Part shown: positions 35,165-44,378 of the stretch, piece by piece
Numbering within the stretch: the first letter of the stretch is position 1
How the letters are laid out: each line of letters opens with the position of its first letter
NCBI GenBank assembly: GCA_946480785.1
Contig: CAMLLD010000026.1
Location: forward strand, 5,830 to 69,829
Direction: 5' to 3'
Origin: an uncultured Blastocatellia bacterium
GTDB taxonomy: Bacteria; Acidobacteriota; Blastocatellia; Pyrinomonadales; Pyrinomonadaceae
Length of the DNA: 64,000 nucleotides
Translations under genes and position numbers: made by a program
Notes under the pieces: model-generated
Told to the model about the DNA's origin: nothing
Database searches by the model: none
Seen by the model: only the letters and a program-made list of their open reading frames with translations

Positions 35165-36907
35165 TTAAGTTGCCGCCAGTTCTTCCTCGAGCAGTTGCCG
35201 TTCATACAAGTCAGCGTATTCGCCTTCCAACGCGAGCAGCTCGTCGTGAGTTCCCTGCTCCACGATCCGTCCTTCGTCTAAAACACAGATCAAATCAGCG
35301 TCGCGCACGGTCGAGATGCGATGCGACACGATCAAGCTCGTGCGGTCGCGCATCACGCCGCGTAGCTGCGCGAGAATCTTCTCTTCCGTGTACGTGTCGA
35401 CCGACGACAACGCATCGTCGAGAATCAAAATCTTCGGTGCGCGCAACACTGCGCGCGCGATCGCCGTGCGCTGCTTCTGCCCGCCCGAAAGCGTGATGCC
35501 GCGTTCGCCAACGAGCGTGTCGAAACCATTGGGAAACCCCGCGATGTCGTCTGACAATCCCGCGATCTCCGCGGCCCATTCGATGTCCGCCATCTCCGCT
35601 TTCTCGACGCCGAACGCGATGTTCCCTTTGAGCGTGTCGCTGAACAAAAACGTTTCCTGCGGCACGTAACCGATGCTCGAGCGCAGTTGCTTCAACGGAT
35701 ATTTCTGAATCGAGATGCCGTCGATGAACACCGTGTTCTCCGGCGCCTCAATCAAACGCGGGATCAGGTTCGCGATCGTCGATTTCCCGCTGCCGGTGCG
35801 GCCGACAAAAGCCACCGTGTGGCCCGCGGGAATCTTCAAGTTCACGTCGCGCAGCACCGGTTCGTCGTTCTCGTGGTAACGAAACGTCAGGTTGCTAAAC
35901 TCGATCTCGCCCTTGATCGGCGGCTGCTCGGTTACGTGGGGCTCGTCGGCGATAGTGGGCTTGATGCGGAGGACCGCGTTGATGCGTTTCAGACTCGCGG
36001 TGCCGCGTTGATAAAGATTCACGACGTAGCCCAGCGCAATCAGTGGCCAGATCAAGCGCGTGAGATACAGATTGAACATCGTGAACTCGCCCACCGTGAT
36101 CTCGCCGCGTATTGCGAGCGGCACGCCGACCCAGATGATCAGCACGTAGCCGACGCCGATCAGAAAAGTCATCAGCGGGCGCATCAGCGCGTCGATGCGC
36201 ACGAGTCCGAGGTTGCGCTCGGCGTACTCGCGGTTGAGTTCATTGAACGCCGCCATCTCCGCGTCTTCCTGCGCGTACGCGCGCACCACGCGCACGCCCG
36301 TGAAGTTTTCCTGCGCGCGCGCCGTGATCTGCGCGAAGAAGTCCTGGATCTTTTCGAAACGCGTGTGGACCTGTTGGCCGAAAAACTTGACCGTCAACGA
36401 CACCAGCGGCATCGTCAAAAAGAGCAACAGCGTGAGCTTCCAGTTGAGGAAGAACAGGAACGGCAAGACCAGCACGACGACGAACACCGTCTGCAACGTG
36501 TACATGATCATCGGTCCCGCGAGCTGGCGCACCGCCGCGAGATCGTTCGTCGCGCGCGCCATCAGGTCGCCGACGCGATGTTCGTGATAGAACGACAGCG
36601 GCTGATCGACTAGATGGCCGTAAAACTCCTCGCGCAAGTCGTACTCGACGTTGCGCGACATGCCGATCAGGATGCGGCGTTGCAGGAAGAGAAAGACGCC
36701 GCTGACTATGCTCGCAGCGAGGACCTTTCCGGCCGCGATCGTCAGGTTCGTCCAACTGACTTGATGCCAGTTTGCATCGACCGCCCGCCCGACGATGAGC
36801 GGAATGAACAGACCAACAACAACGCCGGCCAGAATACAAGCGATCCCGATTATTAGTTGTAATTTATAGCGACGAAAATAACGCGCAAATTTCCTTAAGT
36901 CATCCAT
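35165..36907 (-). CDS. ABC exporter, degenerate-site half of a heterodimer
   Basis: A 580-residue half-transporter with membrane helices in about 15-300. Walker A is GRTGSGKST, the signature is the canonical [16 protein letters not shown], but Walker B reads [12 protein letters not shown] with Asp in place of the catalytic Glu. That is the mark of the non-hydrolysing site in heterodimeric exporters. The switch His is present ([10 protein letters not shown]). It is first in the two-gene unit and starts at ATG 36907. Confidence 0.9.
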   Translation of the reverse strand: MDDLRKFARYFRRYKLQLIIGIACILAGVVVGLFIPLIVGRAVDANWHQVSWTNLTIAAGKVLAASIVSGVFLFLQRRILIGMSRNVEYDLREEFYGHLVDQPLSFYHEHRVGDLMARATNDLAAVRQLAGPMIMYTLQTVFVVVLVLPFLFFLNWKLTLLLFLTMPLVSLTVKFFGQQVHTRFEKIQDFFAQITARAQENFTGVRVVRAYAQEDAEMAAFNELNREYAERNLGLVRIDALMRPLMTFLIGVGYVLIIWVGVPLAIRGEITVGEFTMFNLYLTRLIWPLIALGYVVNLYQRGTASLKRINAVLRIKPTIADEPHVTEQPPIKGEIEFSNLTFRYHENDEPVLRDVNLKIPAGHTVAFVGRTGSGKSTIANLIPRLIEAPENTVFIDGISIQKYPLKQLRSSIGYVPQETFLFSDTLKGNIAFGVEKAEMADIEWAAEIAGLSDDIAGFPNGFDTLVGERGITLSGGQKQRTAIARAVLRAPKILILDDALSSVDTYTEEKILAQLRGVMRDRTSLIVSHRISTVRDADLICVLDEGRIVEQGTHDELLALEGEYADLYERQLLEEELAAT

Positions 36908-36937
36908 CCGTCGCTACAGCTTACCAGATGTGACAAG

Positions 36938-37363
36938 TCAGGCGGTTATGCGGAGGTAGGTGCTGAGGGCGGTGGCGGCGAGTTTCTCGTTTTCGTCGAA
37001 TAAGTCTGCTGAAACCGTGATCACGCGGCGGCCCGCGCGCACGACGCGCGCCACCGCTTTCGCCGCGCCGTTGCTCACCGGCCGCAGATAATGAATCGTC
37101 ATGTCGACGGTCACGGTGCGCTCACCTTCGTCGAGTATCGGAATGATCGCAAACGCAAACGCGGAGTCGATCAGCGAAGCCATCACGCCGCCGTGCACGA
37201 TGCCGTCGTTGCGCATCAACTCGTCACGCACGTGAACCACGAGCGTCGCCGTTCCCTGCCCGACGGATTCGACTTCAATACCGAGCAGCTTCAGAAACGG
37301 CACGCCCGCGCGCGCGTGTTCGATGCGCCGCCGTTGTTCGTCCGTCAACTCCGCCGTGTTCAT
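36938..37363 (-). CDS. PaaI-family hot-dog thioesterase
   Basis: A 141-residue acyl-CoA thioesterase of the PaaI/YdiI group. The signature HGGVMASLIDSAFAFAI (about 77-93) holds the hot-dog helix, with the preceding DELMRNDGIVHGG placing the catalytic acid region. TVDMTIHYLRPV is the typical following strand. It hydrolyses an acyl-CoA that cannot be named. The ATG overlaps the stop of the YbjQ gene by 4 bases (ATGA), part of a four-gene overlapping unit read leftward from 38808. Confidence 0.85.
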   Translation of the reverse strand: MNTAELTDEQRRRIEHARAGVPFLKLLGIEVESVGQGTATLVVHVRDELMRNDGIVHGGVMASLIDSAFAFAIIPILDEGERTVTVDMTIHYLRPVSNGAAKAVARVVRAGRRVITVSADLFDENEKLAATALSTYLRITA

Positions 37364-37767
37364 GAACGAAAACTCTCTCCCGGATTCAACGGCTCGACGA
37401 TCACCGCCGTGCCGTACGCGAGCACTTCCGTAACGCCCTGCGAAAGCTCGGTCGTATCGTAACGCGCGCCGATGACGGCGTTCGCGCCCAACTCGGTCGC
37501 GTGTTGGATCATGATGTCAAACGCGTCTTCTCGCGTCTGTTCGCAGAGCTTGGTCCAAACGGTGATATTGCCGCCCACGATCGTTTGCAACGTCGCGCCA
37601 AGCGTCGCGAAAACATTGCGCGAACGCACGACGATGCCGCGGACGACGCCGAGGTTCTGCACGACGCGATAGTTCGGCAGGTCGAAGGCAGTCGTGACCA
37701 TCTGGTGCGAAACGGAATAACGCGGCGGGCTGACGGCGTAAGGAGCGCGTTGGACGGCGTCACTCAT
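37360..37767 (-). CDS. YbjQ/UPF0145 family protein
   Basis: A 135-residue protein matching the YbjQ family: VVQNLGVVRGIVVRSRNVFA, EDAFDIMIQHATELGANAVIGARYDTTEL and VLAYGTAVIVEP. Family members form pentamer-like assemblies of unknown function, sometimes called heavy-metal-binding. There is an N-terminal extension of about 28 residues. ATGA overlap with the gene before it indicates coupling. Confidence 0.85.
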   Translation of the reverse strand: MSDAVQRAPYAVSPPRYSVSHQMVTTAFDLPNYRVVQNLGVVRGIVVRSRNVFATLGATLQTIVGGNITVWTKLCEQTREDAFDIMIQHATELGANAVIGARYDTTELSQGVTEVLAYGTAVIVEPLNPGESFRS

Positions 37768-38171
37768 GATTTTTTCCTCGGTTTGGGGGACTTCTTAGAA
37801 CGCTTATAAAGACTGGCGCCAGATGAAACAGCTTTTGTTTTTGGGATGAATAGAAACGTTTGCAGGTCGCAACGGTTGCTCTTATTGAAGACCACGCCTT
37901 CCTGTTCCAGCATGCGTTGCTGCTTGTCGTGCGGCAACACGAGGCGGCCGGTCGAGGTCGCGCCCTGCGCGTTGAGCACGCGATGCCACGGCGTGCCGTC
38001 AGGCGAAGAGTGCATGCAGAAGCCGACGGTGCGCGGCGTGTAACCGTCGCCGAGCAACTCGGCAATCTGCCCGTAAGTCATCACTCGCCCGCGCGGAATG
38101 CGTCGCACGAGAGCGTAAACGCGTTCGCGATACTTTGGGTTTCCCTGCTTCGGCTTTTCAGTGGGTTTCAT
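37764..38171 (-). CDS. Alkyltransferase-like protein (ATL) of the MGMT family
   Basis: About 135 residues; start ATG 38171 chosen over 38213, which lies deep in the upstream gene. The DNA-binding HTH is seen in RGRVMTYGQIAELLG, with Arg47 (PRTVGFCM) as the base-flipping finger. The alkyl-acceptor motif PCHR of true methyltransferases is replaced by PWHR (61-64), with Trp62. ATL proteins of this type bind O6-alkylguanine without removing the alkyl group and hand the lesion to nucleotide excision repair. The C-terminal tail is Lys-rich (KRSKKSPKPRKKS). Confidence 0.85.
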   Translation of the reverse strand: MKPTEKPKQGNPKYRERVYALVRRIPRGRVMTYGQIAELLGDGYTPRTVGFCMHSSPDGTPWHRVLNAQGATSTGRLVLPHDKQQRMLEQEGVVFNKSNRCDLQTFLFIPKTKAVSSGASLYKRSKKSPKPRKKS

Positions 38172-38808
38172 CGTTTGCCAGGGTTCGCAAGACAGCGCGC
38201 GCAGGCGCGCCATCGCCGAGCTGCGTGCGCAAACGCAGCGGCAAGCAGATCAGTTCATACTTCCCCGCCGGAACGTGCGCGAGATTCAGACCTTCAAGAA
38301 TGATCACTTCGTGAGACAACAACGCGCGATGAACCCCGTTATCCGGCGAATGAAACTGCTCGATCGAGAGATAATCAATGCCGACTAACTTCACGCCTTG
38401 TGCGATGAGTCTTTTCGCTGCGGGCAGTTCGAGATATGTGAAGTTAGTTTTGAACTGGTTGTCCCAGAGGGCGGAGTTGCGCGTCTTGAAAAGCACGCGG
38501 ATCGTTCCCGGCGCGCAGTGCGCCGCGACAAACGCTTCGTCGATCGTTAGCGTGTCGTCCGGAACCTCGATCACGTGGGCTTCACCAATCAACACCTCGA
38601 GATCGAGCGACTCAACCTGCTTCGCGCCTTCGATGAAGTGCGCGGGCGCATCGACATGCGTGCCCGTATGCGCGCTAAAACAGAGCGCCGAAACGTTCGC
38701 GTCGCCGCCGTTCGCGAGGCTCGACCAGTTGTCGATCTTTATTGCGGGATCGCCCGGCCAGGACGGCAGCTCCGTGCTGATCGGAACGCTGAGGTCGTAA
38801 ATTGGCAC
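38158..38808 (-). CDS. Cyclase-family hydrolase (kynurenine formamidase-like)
   Basis: A 216-residue metal-dependent hydrolase. The family motif HTGTHVDAPAHF (about 48-59) binds the metal. YDLSVPISTELPSWPGDPA is the usual opening and IDYLSIEQF the usual later motif. KynB-like members hydrolyse N-formylkynurenine; others act on isatin or unknown amides, so the substrate is open. The 3' end overlaps the ATL gene by 14 bases. The divergent mqnA gene starts 43 bases away. Confidence 0.85.
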   Translation of the reverse strand: MPIYDLSVPISTELPSWPGDPAIKIDNWSSLANGGDANVSALCFSAHTGTHVDAPAHFIEGAKQVESLDLEVLIGEAHVIEVPDDTLTIDEAFVAAHCAPGTIRVLFKTRNSALWDNQFKTNFTYLELPAAKRLIAQGVKLVGIDYLSIEQFHSPDNGVHRALLSHEVIILEGLNLAHVPAGKYELICLPLRLRTQLGDGAPARAVLRTLANDETH

Positions 38809-38851
38809 TGGCGAATAGTAATATGGCGTTGGTTAATATACTAGCAGCCAC

Positions 38852-39649
38852 ATGATCACACCGTTCAGACTCGCCGCTTCCAGTTACCTGAATTCCGCGC
38901 CGCTGATTTGGAGCTTTCTTAAAGGCCCGAAACGCGGGCGCGTCGATTTTGTTGAAGCCGTGCCGTCGCGCTGCGCCGCGCTGCTCGCGCAAGCAGAAGT
39001 CGAAGGCGCACTCGTGCCGGTGATTGAGTATCAACGGATCGCGGGCGGCGCGCTCGTCGCAGACGTTTGCGTCGGTTCGCAGAAGGAGGTGCTGAGCGTC
39101 GTGCTCGTTTCGAAAGACACCGAGCTCGAACACGTGCGCAGCGTCGCTTTGGACGAGTCGTCACGAACTTCCGCCACGCTAGTTAAAATTATCTTTCGCG
39201 AGTTTTTGGACCACGAGCCGGCGTGGACAGTGCGCACACCGAACCTGGAAGAGATGCTCGAACGTAACGACGCCGCGCTGATTATCGGCGATCCGGGAAT
39301 GACGTTTCCGCGCGCCGGACTGAAGGTTTGGGACATGGCGAGCTTGTGGCGCAAGTACACCGGACTCGGGTTCGTGTTTGCGATGTGGATGGTGCGCGAT
39401 GAAGCACTCGAGCGAGCGCGAACAGTTGATTTCGCGGGCGCGCGTGACGAAGGCGTCGCTCACGTTGAAGACATCGTCGCCGAGTATCAAAACAAGATCC
39501 CGCTGCCGGTGAGCGAGTTGCGAAAGTACCTGACCGAGAACATCGTGTTTCACGTAGACGAGTCGATGCAGCGTGGGCTACAGCTCTATTACGAGCTCGC
39601 TTTCAAACACAAACTTATCGACTCGGTGAAACCGCTGCGGTTTGTTTAG
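38852..39649 (+). CDS. mqnA: Chorismate dehydratase, futalosine menaquinone pathway
   Basis: A 265-residue MqnA. It turns chorismate into 3-enolpyruvyl-benzoate, the first step of the futalosine route. Typical features are the start RLAASSYLNSAPLIW, the SRCAALLAQAEVEGALVPV segment, IGDPGMTF and the LGFVFAMWMVRDEAL region near the end of lobe 2. The fold is that of a periplasmic-binding protein without signal peptide. mqnC follows 23 bases later, which fixes the assignment. Confidence 0.92.
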   Translation: MITPFRLAASSYLNSAPLIWSFLKGPKRGRVDFVEAVPSRCAALLAQAEVEGALVPVIEYQRIAGGALVADVCVGSQKEVLSVVLVSKDTELEHVRSVALDESSRTSATLVKIIFREFLDHEPAWTVRTPNLEEMLERNDAALIIGDPGMTFPRAGLKVWDMASLWRKYTGLGFVFAMWMVRDEALERARTVDFAGARDEGVAHVEDIVAEYQNKIPLPVSELRKYLTENIVFHVDESMQRGLQLYYELAFKHKLIDSVKPLRFV

Positions 39650-39672
39650 CGTTTTTGGTAAGCTACAAGAGA

Positions 39673-40812
39673 ATGACACAGGCACTACAGATACAGCAGA
39701 TTTTGGACCGAGTGCTCGACGGCGAGCGGATGACTTCAGACGAATGCCGCACGCTGCTCGAGTCGCACGAGATCGCTCGCCTCGGTGTCGCCGCCGATGA
39801 GATCCGCGCGCGCCGCCATCCCGACAACGTCGTCACCTACATCATCGATCGCAACATCAACTACACAAACGTCTGCAACGTGGTCTGCACGTTCTGCGCG
39901 TTCTATCGCCGGCCCGGCGCGCCCGACACTTACGTGCGCACCTTCGACGAGATCTGCGAAAAGATCGACGAGACGATCGCGCTCGGCGGCACCGGGGTGT
40001 TGATGCAGGGCGGACTGCATCCCGATTTCGGCATCGAGTGGTACGAAGACCTGTTGCGCAACCTGCGCGCGAAGTATCCCGGCTTTCAGTTGCACTGCTT
40101 TTCGCCGCCCGAGATTCACAACCTGCACCTGATCTCGAAACTCGATTACGAAACGATCATGGCGCGTTTGAAAGCGGCGGGACTCTACAGTCTTCCCGGC
40201 GGCGGCGCGGAAATTCTCGACGACGAAGTGCGCAAGCGCGTGGCGACGAAGTGTACGACTGACGAGTGGCTCGCGGTGATGCGTGCGGTTCATCGCGTTG
40301 GACTGCGCTCCACCGCGACCATGATGTTCGGCATCGGTGATACCATCGAGCATCGCGTGCGCCACTTGCAACGCATTCGCGATCTACAGGACGAGACCGG
40401 CGGCTTCACCGCCTTCATTCCCTGGACTTTTCAACGCGAGAACACGGCGCTCGGCCGCAAGATTAAAGACGAGCCGACGGGTGTGGATTATCTGAAGATG
40501 CTGGCGGTGTCGCGGCTGTTCCTCGACAACATCGAAAACTTTCAGTCGTCGTGGCTGACGCAGGGCTTGCGTCTCGGGCAGGTCGCGTTGCGCTTCGGCG
40601 CGAACGACATGGGCTCGATCATGATCGAAGAGAACGTCGTGTCTGCCGCCGGCGCGAACAATCGCGCCGACGAGAAGATGCTGCGTTACCTGATCAGCGA
40701 AGCCGGCTTCATCCCCCAGCAGCGCGACATCCTCTACGAACACGTCAACCGGCCACAGACATCCACGGACAAACACGGATCTGACCAGACCGATTTTGCT
40801 CTGTCCGTGTAG
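39673..40812 (+). CDS. mqnC: Cyclic dehypoxanthinyl futalosine synthase
   Basis: A 379-residue radical SAM enzyme of the futalosine pathway. Cys68, 72 and 75 (CNVVCTFC) bind the cluster, within YTNVCNVVCTFCAFYRR. SLPGGGAEI, STATMMFGIGDT and IPWTFQRENTAL are conserved MqnC segments. Start ATG 39673 fits better than TTG 39655. The last about 20 residues (PQTSTDKHGSDQTDF and on) are encoded by a dispersed palindrome rather than by conserved sequence. MqnB and MqnD are not in the window. Confidence 0.92.
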   Translation: MTQALQIQQILDRVLDGERMTSDECRTLLESHEIARLGVAADEIRARRHPDNVVTYIIDRNINYTNVCNVVCTFCAFYRRPGAPDTYVRTFDEICEKIDETIALGGTGVLMQGGLHPDFGIEWYEDLLRNLRAKYPGFQLHCFSPPEIHNLHLISKLDYETIMARLKAAGLYSLPGGGAEILDDEVRKRVATKCTTDEWLAVMRAVHRVGLRSTATMMFGIGDTIEHRVRHLQRIRDLQDETGGFTAFIPWTFQRENTALGRKIKDEPTGVDYLKMLAVSRLFLDNIENFQSSWLTQGLRLGQVALRFGANDMGSIMIEENVVSAAGANNRADEKMLRYLISEAGFIPQQRDILYEHVNRPQTSTDKHGSDQTDFALSV

Positions 40813-40831
40813 GTCCGTTAAATCCGTGGCC
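40751..40831. repeat. Imperfect palindrome spanning the mqnC 3' end
   Basis: The left arm from GGCCACAGAC (40751) and the right arm ending in AATCCGTGGCC (40831) pair imperfectly over about 33 bases each (shared CGGAC, ACACGGA). The element covers the last codons and stop of mqnC and touches the stop of the convergent RNase gene. It probably acts as a two-way terminator. CCACGGAC/TCCGTG repeats of this kind are commonly dispersed. Confidence 0.65.
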
Positions 40832-43446
40832 TAAACCAACGCGAAGTCAAACTGTTCCTGGTGAATGGTCGGATCGCTGGTGATGTCGATTGGACCAAGA
40901 TAGTCCTCGATCTCCGTCATCACGTCGCGCTCGGTTGTGCGCAGCGCTTTCGCCACGTCCGGATTGATCCGCAACGTCACCTGCTTGTTCTCGGCGTCGC
41001 CGTTCACTTCTTTCGCGAGGCGCCGCGCGTCTTCGAGCAGCTCGTAACAGATCGTCTGCGGCGACTTCACGAGGCCCGCGCCGGTGCAGTACGGACACGG
41101 CGAACAGAGCGTGCGCTCCAGCGACTGCTTCACGCGCTTGCGCGTCATGATCACGAGGCCGAAGTCGTTGAACGAAAGCACCTTCGTCGGCGACTTGTCG
41201 TTGCGCAGCGCGTCCTGCAACGCTGTCATCACTTTCTGCCGGTTGCGGCGCTCTTCCATGTCGATCAGGTCGAGCACGATGATGCCACCGAGGTCGCGCA
41301 GGCGAATCTGCCGGACGATCTCGTCCACGGCTTCGAGGTTCGTGCGCGTGATCGTGTCTTCGAGACGGCCACTGCCGCGCCCGACAAACTTGCCGGTGTT
41401 GACGTCGATCGCCACGAGCGCTTCGGTCTGGTTGATGACGAGATAACCACCTGACTTCAACCACACGCGCGGCTTGATCGCTTTATCGATCTCCGTTTGC
41501 ACGCCGTAGGCTTCGAGAATCGGCTGGTCCTTCGTGTAGAGCTTCACGCGCCGCACCAGCCGCGGCTGAATGCGATTAACAAACTCGACGATCGCCTGGT
41601 ACTCCTCTTCCGAGTCGACGCGAATCGATTCGAAGTCGTCCGACAACTGATCGCGCAGCAAACGCTGCACGAGATCGAGATCGCGATGGACCAGCGACGG
41701 CGCTTTCGCTTTCTCTGCCCCCGCACGAATATCGAGCCACGTACGAACGAGATAACGCACGTCCTCGCGCAAGTCTTTCTCAGTGATCCCAACGCCCGCC
41801 GTGCGCACGATAAAGCCACCGGACGGAATGTCTTCTTCGGCACGGATCGTCTGAATCAACTTGCGCAACCGATGACGCTCAGTATCCGACTCGATCTTGC
41901 GCGACACACCGACGTGTTCGACCGTCGGCATGTAAACCAGAAACCGGCCCGGCAGCGCGATGTGCGACGTGATGCGCGCGCCTTTCTTGGCGATCGGCTC
42001 TTTCGCGATCTGGACCAGGATCTCCTGGCCTTCGCTTAACAGGTCAGTGATCGCGGGCTGATGGCGTTCGCGACGCTGGCCACGATAACCGCGCTGCTCG
42101 CGACGCTGATCCCGATCGCGATCGCGTCCGCGTGGTCGTGGTGAATGCGACTCGGCCGGCGGCGCGGGCGGCGCAGCGACCTCGACCTCCTCTGCTTCGA
42201 CAAACTGTGTCTGCTCGACCTCGTCGTCGAGTCCGTCCGACGAAATCGCGCTCTCCTGTTCGGCCGGCCCGCTCGAACCCGGCTTGTTCTTGCTCGAGCG
42301 ACGACGGCGGCGCCCGCCGCGGCGCGTCGCAAATTCACCGCGCGACTGTGTCTCCATCATGCTCGCTTCTGAATCAGCGTAAGGCTCACCACCCTCGGCT
42401 TCGTTCGCGCTCGCAGCGGCTCGTTTCTTCGAAGACTTTTTGGTCGACGCTTTCTTTTTGGCAGCAGTCTTGGTTGCTGCTTTGGCCGGGCGCTTCTTCG
42501 TCGCTGCTGCTTTACGCGAACGTTTGGTCGTCGTTTCCGCAACCGGTTCGGCCGCCGCTTCTTCTTCGTCGTCACTCACGCGCTGAAACGCAAAACTCTG
42601 CGGTGTGTCATCGCTGACGTCGTCAACGAAACTCGAAACGTGCGCTTCGAGCGGACGCCGTTCGGTGCGCATCGGCTCGACGTCAACATCAGCGTCATCG
42701 TCGATGCGTTCGAACGTATCTCCACCGAAGCCGCTCGGCAGTAACGAACCGACTTCCGCAGTGCGAAAGTCGTCTTCCATGTTGAACTCGACCGCGTGAA
42801 TCTGATCGAAGATGCGTTCCTGCAGTCGCGCATCCTTGAACATCTCGCCGTTTGCGGCGGTCTCCTCTTCGTCGACGATGCGCTCGATCGAAGGATCGCC
42901 GGCGACGAAAGGTGTATCAGGCACTTCGAAATCCGGCTCCTCTGCCGGCATCGACGCAGCGCTCGGCGTCTCGTCGCGTTCCCATCGCCCACGACGCCGA
43001 CCACGGCGCCCGCGACGCTTTCCTGACTCACCACCGTCGGCACTTTCAGCGGGCGCGGTTTCTTCATGCCGCAACGGCTCGACGCGCTCCTGCGTGGCCT
43101 CGATGCGCTGCTCGCGTTCGACGCGATTGAGGGCGATTTCTTCGGCCGCGGCGTGTTCCGCGTCGGGCGTGCCCTTTTTGGACTTGTCGATGACGATTCT
43201 TTCAAACTCTTCCTCTTCATCGAAGAAGTCGGAAACGTAGAGGAACGCGTCGCGTTCGAGGCCGATGTCGACGAAAGCCGACTGCATTCCGGGCAGGACG
43301 CGCATCACGCGGCCCTTGTAGATGTTTCCGACGATTCCCTGGTGTTGTTCACCACGTTCGATGTAGAACTCTGCGACCTTATCGTCTTCAATGATCGCAA
43401 TCTTCTTCTCGCGTCCGTTGACGCTAACGATTAGTTGTTTAGACAT
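40831..43446 (-). CDS. Ribonuclease E/G with a large disordered insert in its S1 domain
   Basis: An 871-residue endoribonuclease. Residues 1-73 are the first part of the S1 RNA-binding domain (VGNIYKGRVMRVLPGMQSAFVDIGLERDAFLYVSDF). About 390 residues of acidic and Lys/Arg/Ala-rich low complexity follow (DEEEEFE; KKRPAKAATKTAAKKKAS; RDRDQRREQRGY). The S1 domain resumes at ITDLLSEGQEILVQ (about 467). The catalytic DNase-I-like part has VAIDVNTGKFVG with a metal Asp and LIDMEERRN. The Zn-link is CSPCPYC. There is no long C-terminal tail. It would process rRNA and mRNA. The left end is shared with the mqnC palindrome. Confidence 0.9.
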   Translation of the reverse strand: MSKQLIVSVNGREKKIAIIEDDKVAEFYIERGEQHQGIVGNIYKGRVMRVLPGMQSAFVDIGLERDAFLYVSDFFDEEEEFERIVIDKSKKGTPDAEHAAAEEIALNRVEREQRIEATQERVEPLRHEETAPAESADGGESGKRRGRRGRRRGRWERDETPSAASMPAEEPDFEVPDTPFVAGDPSIERIVDEEETAANGEMFKDARLQERIFDQIHAVEFNMEDDFRTAEVGSLLPSGFGGDTFERIDDDADVDVEPMRTERRPLEAHVSSFVDDVSDDTPQSFAFQRVSDDEEEAAAEPVAETTTKRSRKAAATKKRPAKAATKTAAKKKASTKKSSKKRAAASANEAEGGEPYADSEASMMETQSRGEFATRRGGRRRRRSSKNKPGSSGPAEQESAISSDGLDDEVEQTQFVEAEEVEVAAPPAPPAESHSPRPRGRDRDRDQRREQRGYRGQRRERHQPAITDLLSEGQEILVQIAKEPIAKKGARITSHIALPGRFLVYMPTVEHVGVSRKIESDTERHRLRKLIQTIRAEEDIPSGGFIVRTAGVGITEKDLREDVRYLVRTWLDIRAGAEKAKAPSLVHRDLDLVQRLLRDQLSDDFESIRVDSEEEYQAIVEFVNRIQPRLVRRVKLYTKDQPILEAYGVQTEIDKAIKPRVWLKSGGYLVINQTEALVAIDVNTGKFVGRGSGRLEDTITRTNLEAVDEIVRQIRLRDLGGIIVLDLIDMEERRNRQKVMTALQDALRNDKSPTKVLSFNDFGLVIMTRKRVKQSLERTLCSPCPYCTGAGLVKSPQTICYELLEDARRLAKEVNGDAENKQVTLRINPDVAKALRTTERDVMTEIEDYLGPIDITSDPTIHQEQFDFALV

Positions 43447-43758
43447 TTCTTACCTTTTCTGAGATTGGTCAGCGCGCCGCGAAACCGGGGTAGAGACCAG
43501 TTTCCGCGGGGCTGAATGCGGATGGATTGGGCGTGGTGCGCCGCATGGGGCGCAACTCGGGTCGCGCTCGGATCACAAACGTCCGGGACGCGACAACAAT
43601 TTCTTTCTCTCAACAGAAAACCTGACTAGCCGCTTGGCGGGCCGGAGATACTGTTACAGGGAGCGCATGCTAAACGAGAATCAGTACCTCGGAGCTTGTG
43701 CTCTGAACCTGGTCAGCCGCGGAGTATACCCCAAATCCCTCAATATTCCCTAATTGCT
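43447..43758 (-). promoter_or_regulatory. Long upstream region of the RNase E/G gene
   Basis: About 310 bases without a credible gene precede the RNase start. The sequence is GC-rich with several possible pairings near the start codon (for example CGCGGAAACTGG with CCGGTTTCGCGG on the minus strand). RNase E genes often autoregulate through their 5' leader; that this holds here is inference. Confidence 0.3.
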
Positions 43759-43818
43759 TTGGAGTGCGCCGACTCGTCGGCGCTTTGGCTAAAGCGGTGA
43801 CAAGTCCCCGCACTCCAA
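43759..43818. repeat. Dispersed palindromic repeat, copy B
   Basis: A 60-base element TTGGAGTGCG...CGCACTCCAA with inner hairpin GCCGACTCGTCGGC. It matches copy A at 9729-9786 along its length with a few changes in the second inner hairpin. It lies 3 bases beyond the stop of the DUF983 gene. Confidence 0.8.
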
Positions 43819-43821
43819 GGC

Positions 43822-44226
43822 CTAATGTTCCTTCCCGCCTTCGTAACGCGAGAAGGGTGTGTACTTCGGCAACGACTCGACAATGTAGTCAAAACCGAGC
43901 CATAAACTCCAACTGTGATGATAGAACGCGACCGGAACGATCAGCGCCAGGATGAATAGCACCACCAGCACGCTCTCGTAATTCGCGCCTAAAATCAGCA
44001 AACAAAAGAAGCAGACCAGCAGGATTGCGAACTCGGTCGTCACCACGTTCGCGAGAATTGCCCCCACAAAAAACCCGTCCTCGCGTTTGAACAGCGCCAT
44101 GCAGGTGGGGCAGTGATGGCGGATGCGAAACGGGTGCGAGAAAATCTTCGACTCACCACACACGGGACACAACAGCCGCAAACAACGACGTAGTACCTGC
44201 TTGATCTGTTGGAAATCTTTTTTCAC
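43822..44226 (-). CDS. DUF983-family membrane protein with zinc-ribbon
   Basis: About 134 residues if read from GTG 44226. The longer frame to 44406 enters the divergent gene and has an unrelated N-terminus. Two CxxC pairs form a zinc ribbon (LLCPVCGESKIF, HHCPTCMALF), followed by the family's REDGFF and two membrane helices (TTEFAILLVCFFCLLILG, VLVVLFILALIVPVAFYHH). This is the DUF983 pattern; its function is unknown. Confidence 0.7.
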   Translation of the reverse strand: MKKDFQQIKQVLRRCLRLLCPVCGESKIFSHPFRIRHHCPTCMALFKREDGFFVGAILANVVTTEFAILLVCFFCLLILGANYESVLVVLFILALIVPVAFYHHSWSLWLGFDYIVESLPKYTPFSRYEGGKEH

Positions 44227-44378
44227 TACCCGCCGCCATATTACCCCGCGAACGGGCAAACAAACCAGCGGCAACAAAAACCGCCAATAAAAGTTTCTTG
44301 ACACTCCGCGGCGGGTTTGGGTAACAAAGGGCCGACACCGTAACGACTCAACTCCCTGACCCAAAGGATGCTTCGAAT

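Noticed and set aside
43431..43613. Short frame upstream of the RNase E/G gene as a leader peptide
   Set aside because: TTG start without SD and ordinary random composition. It overlaps the RNase start by 16 bases. Nothing supports translation.
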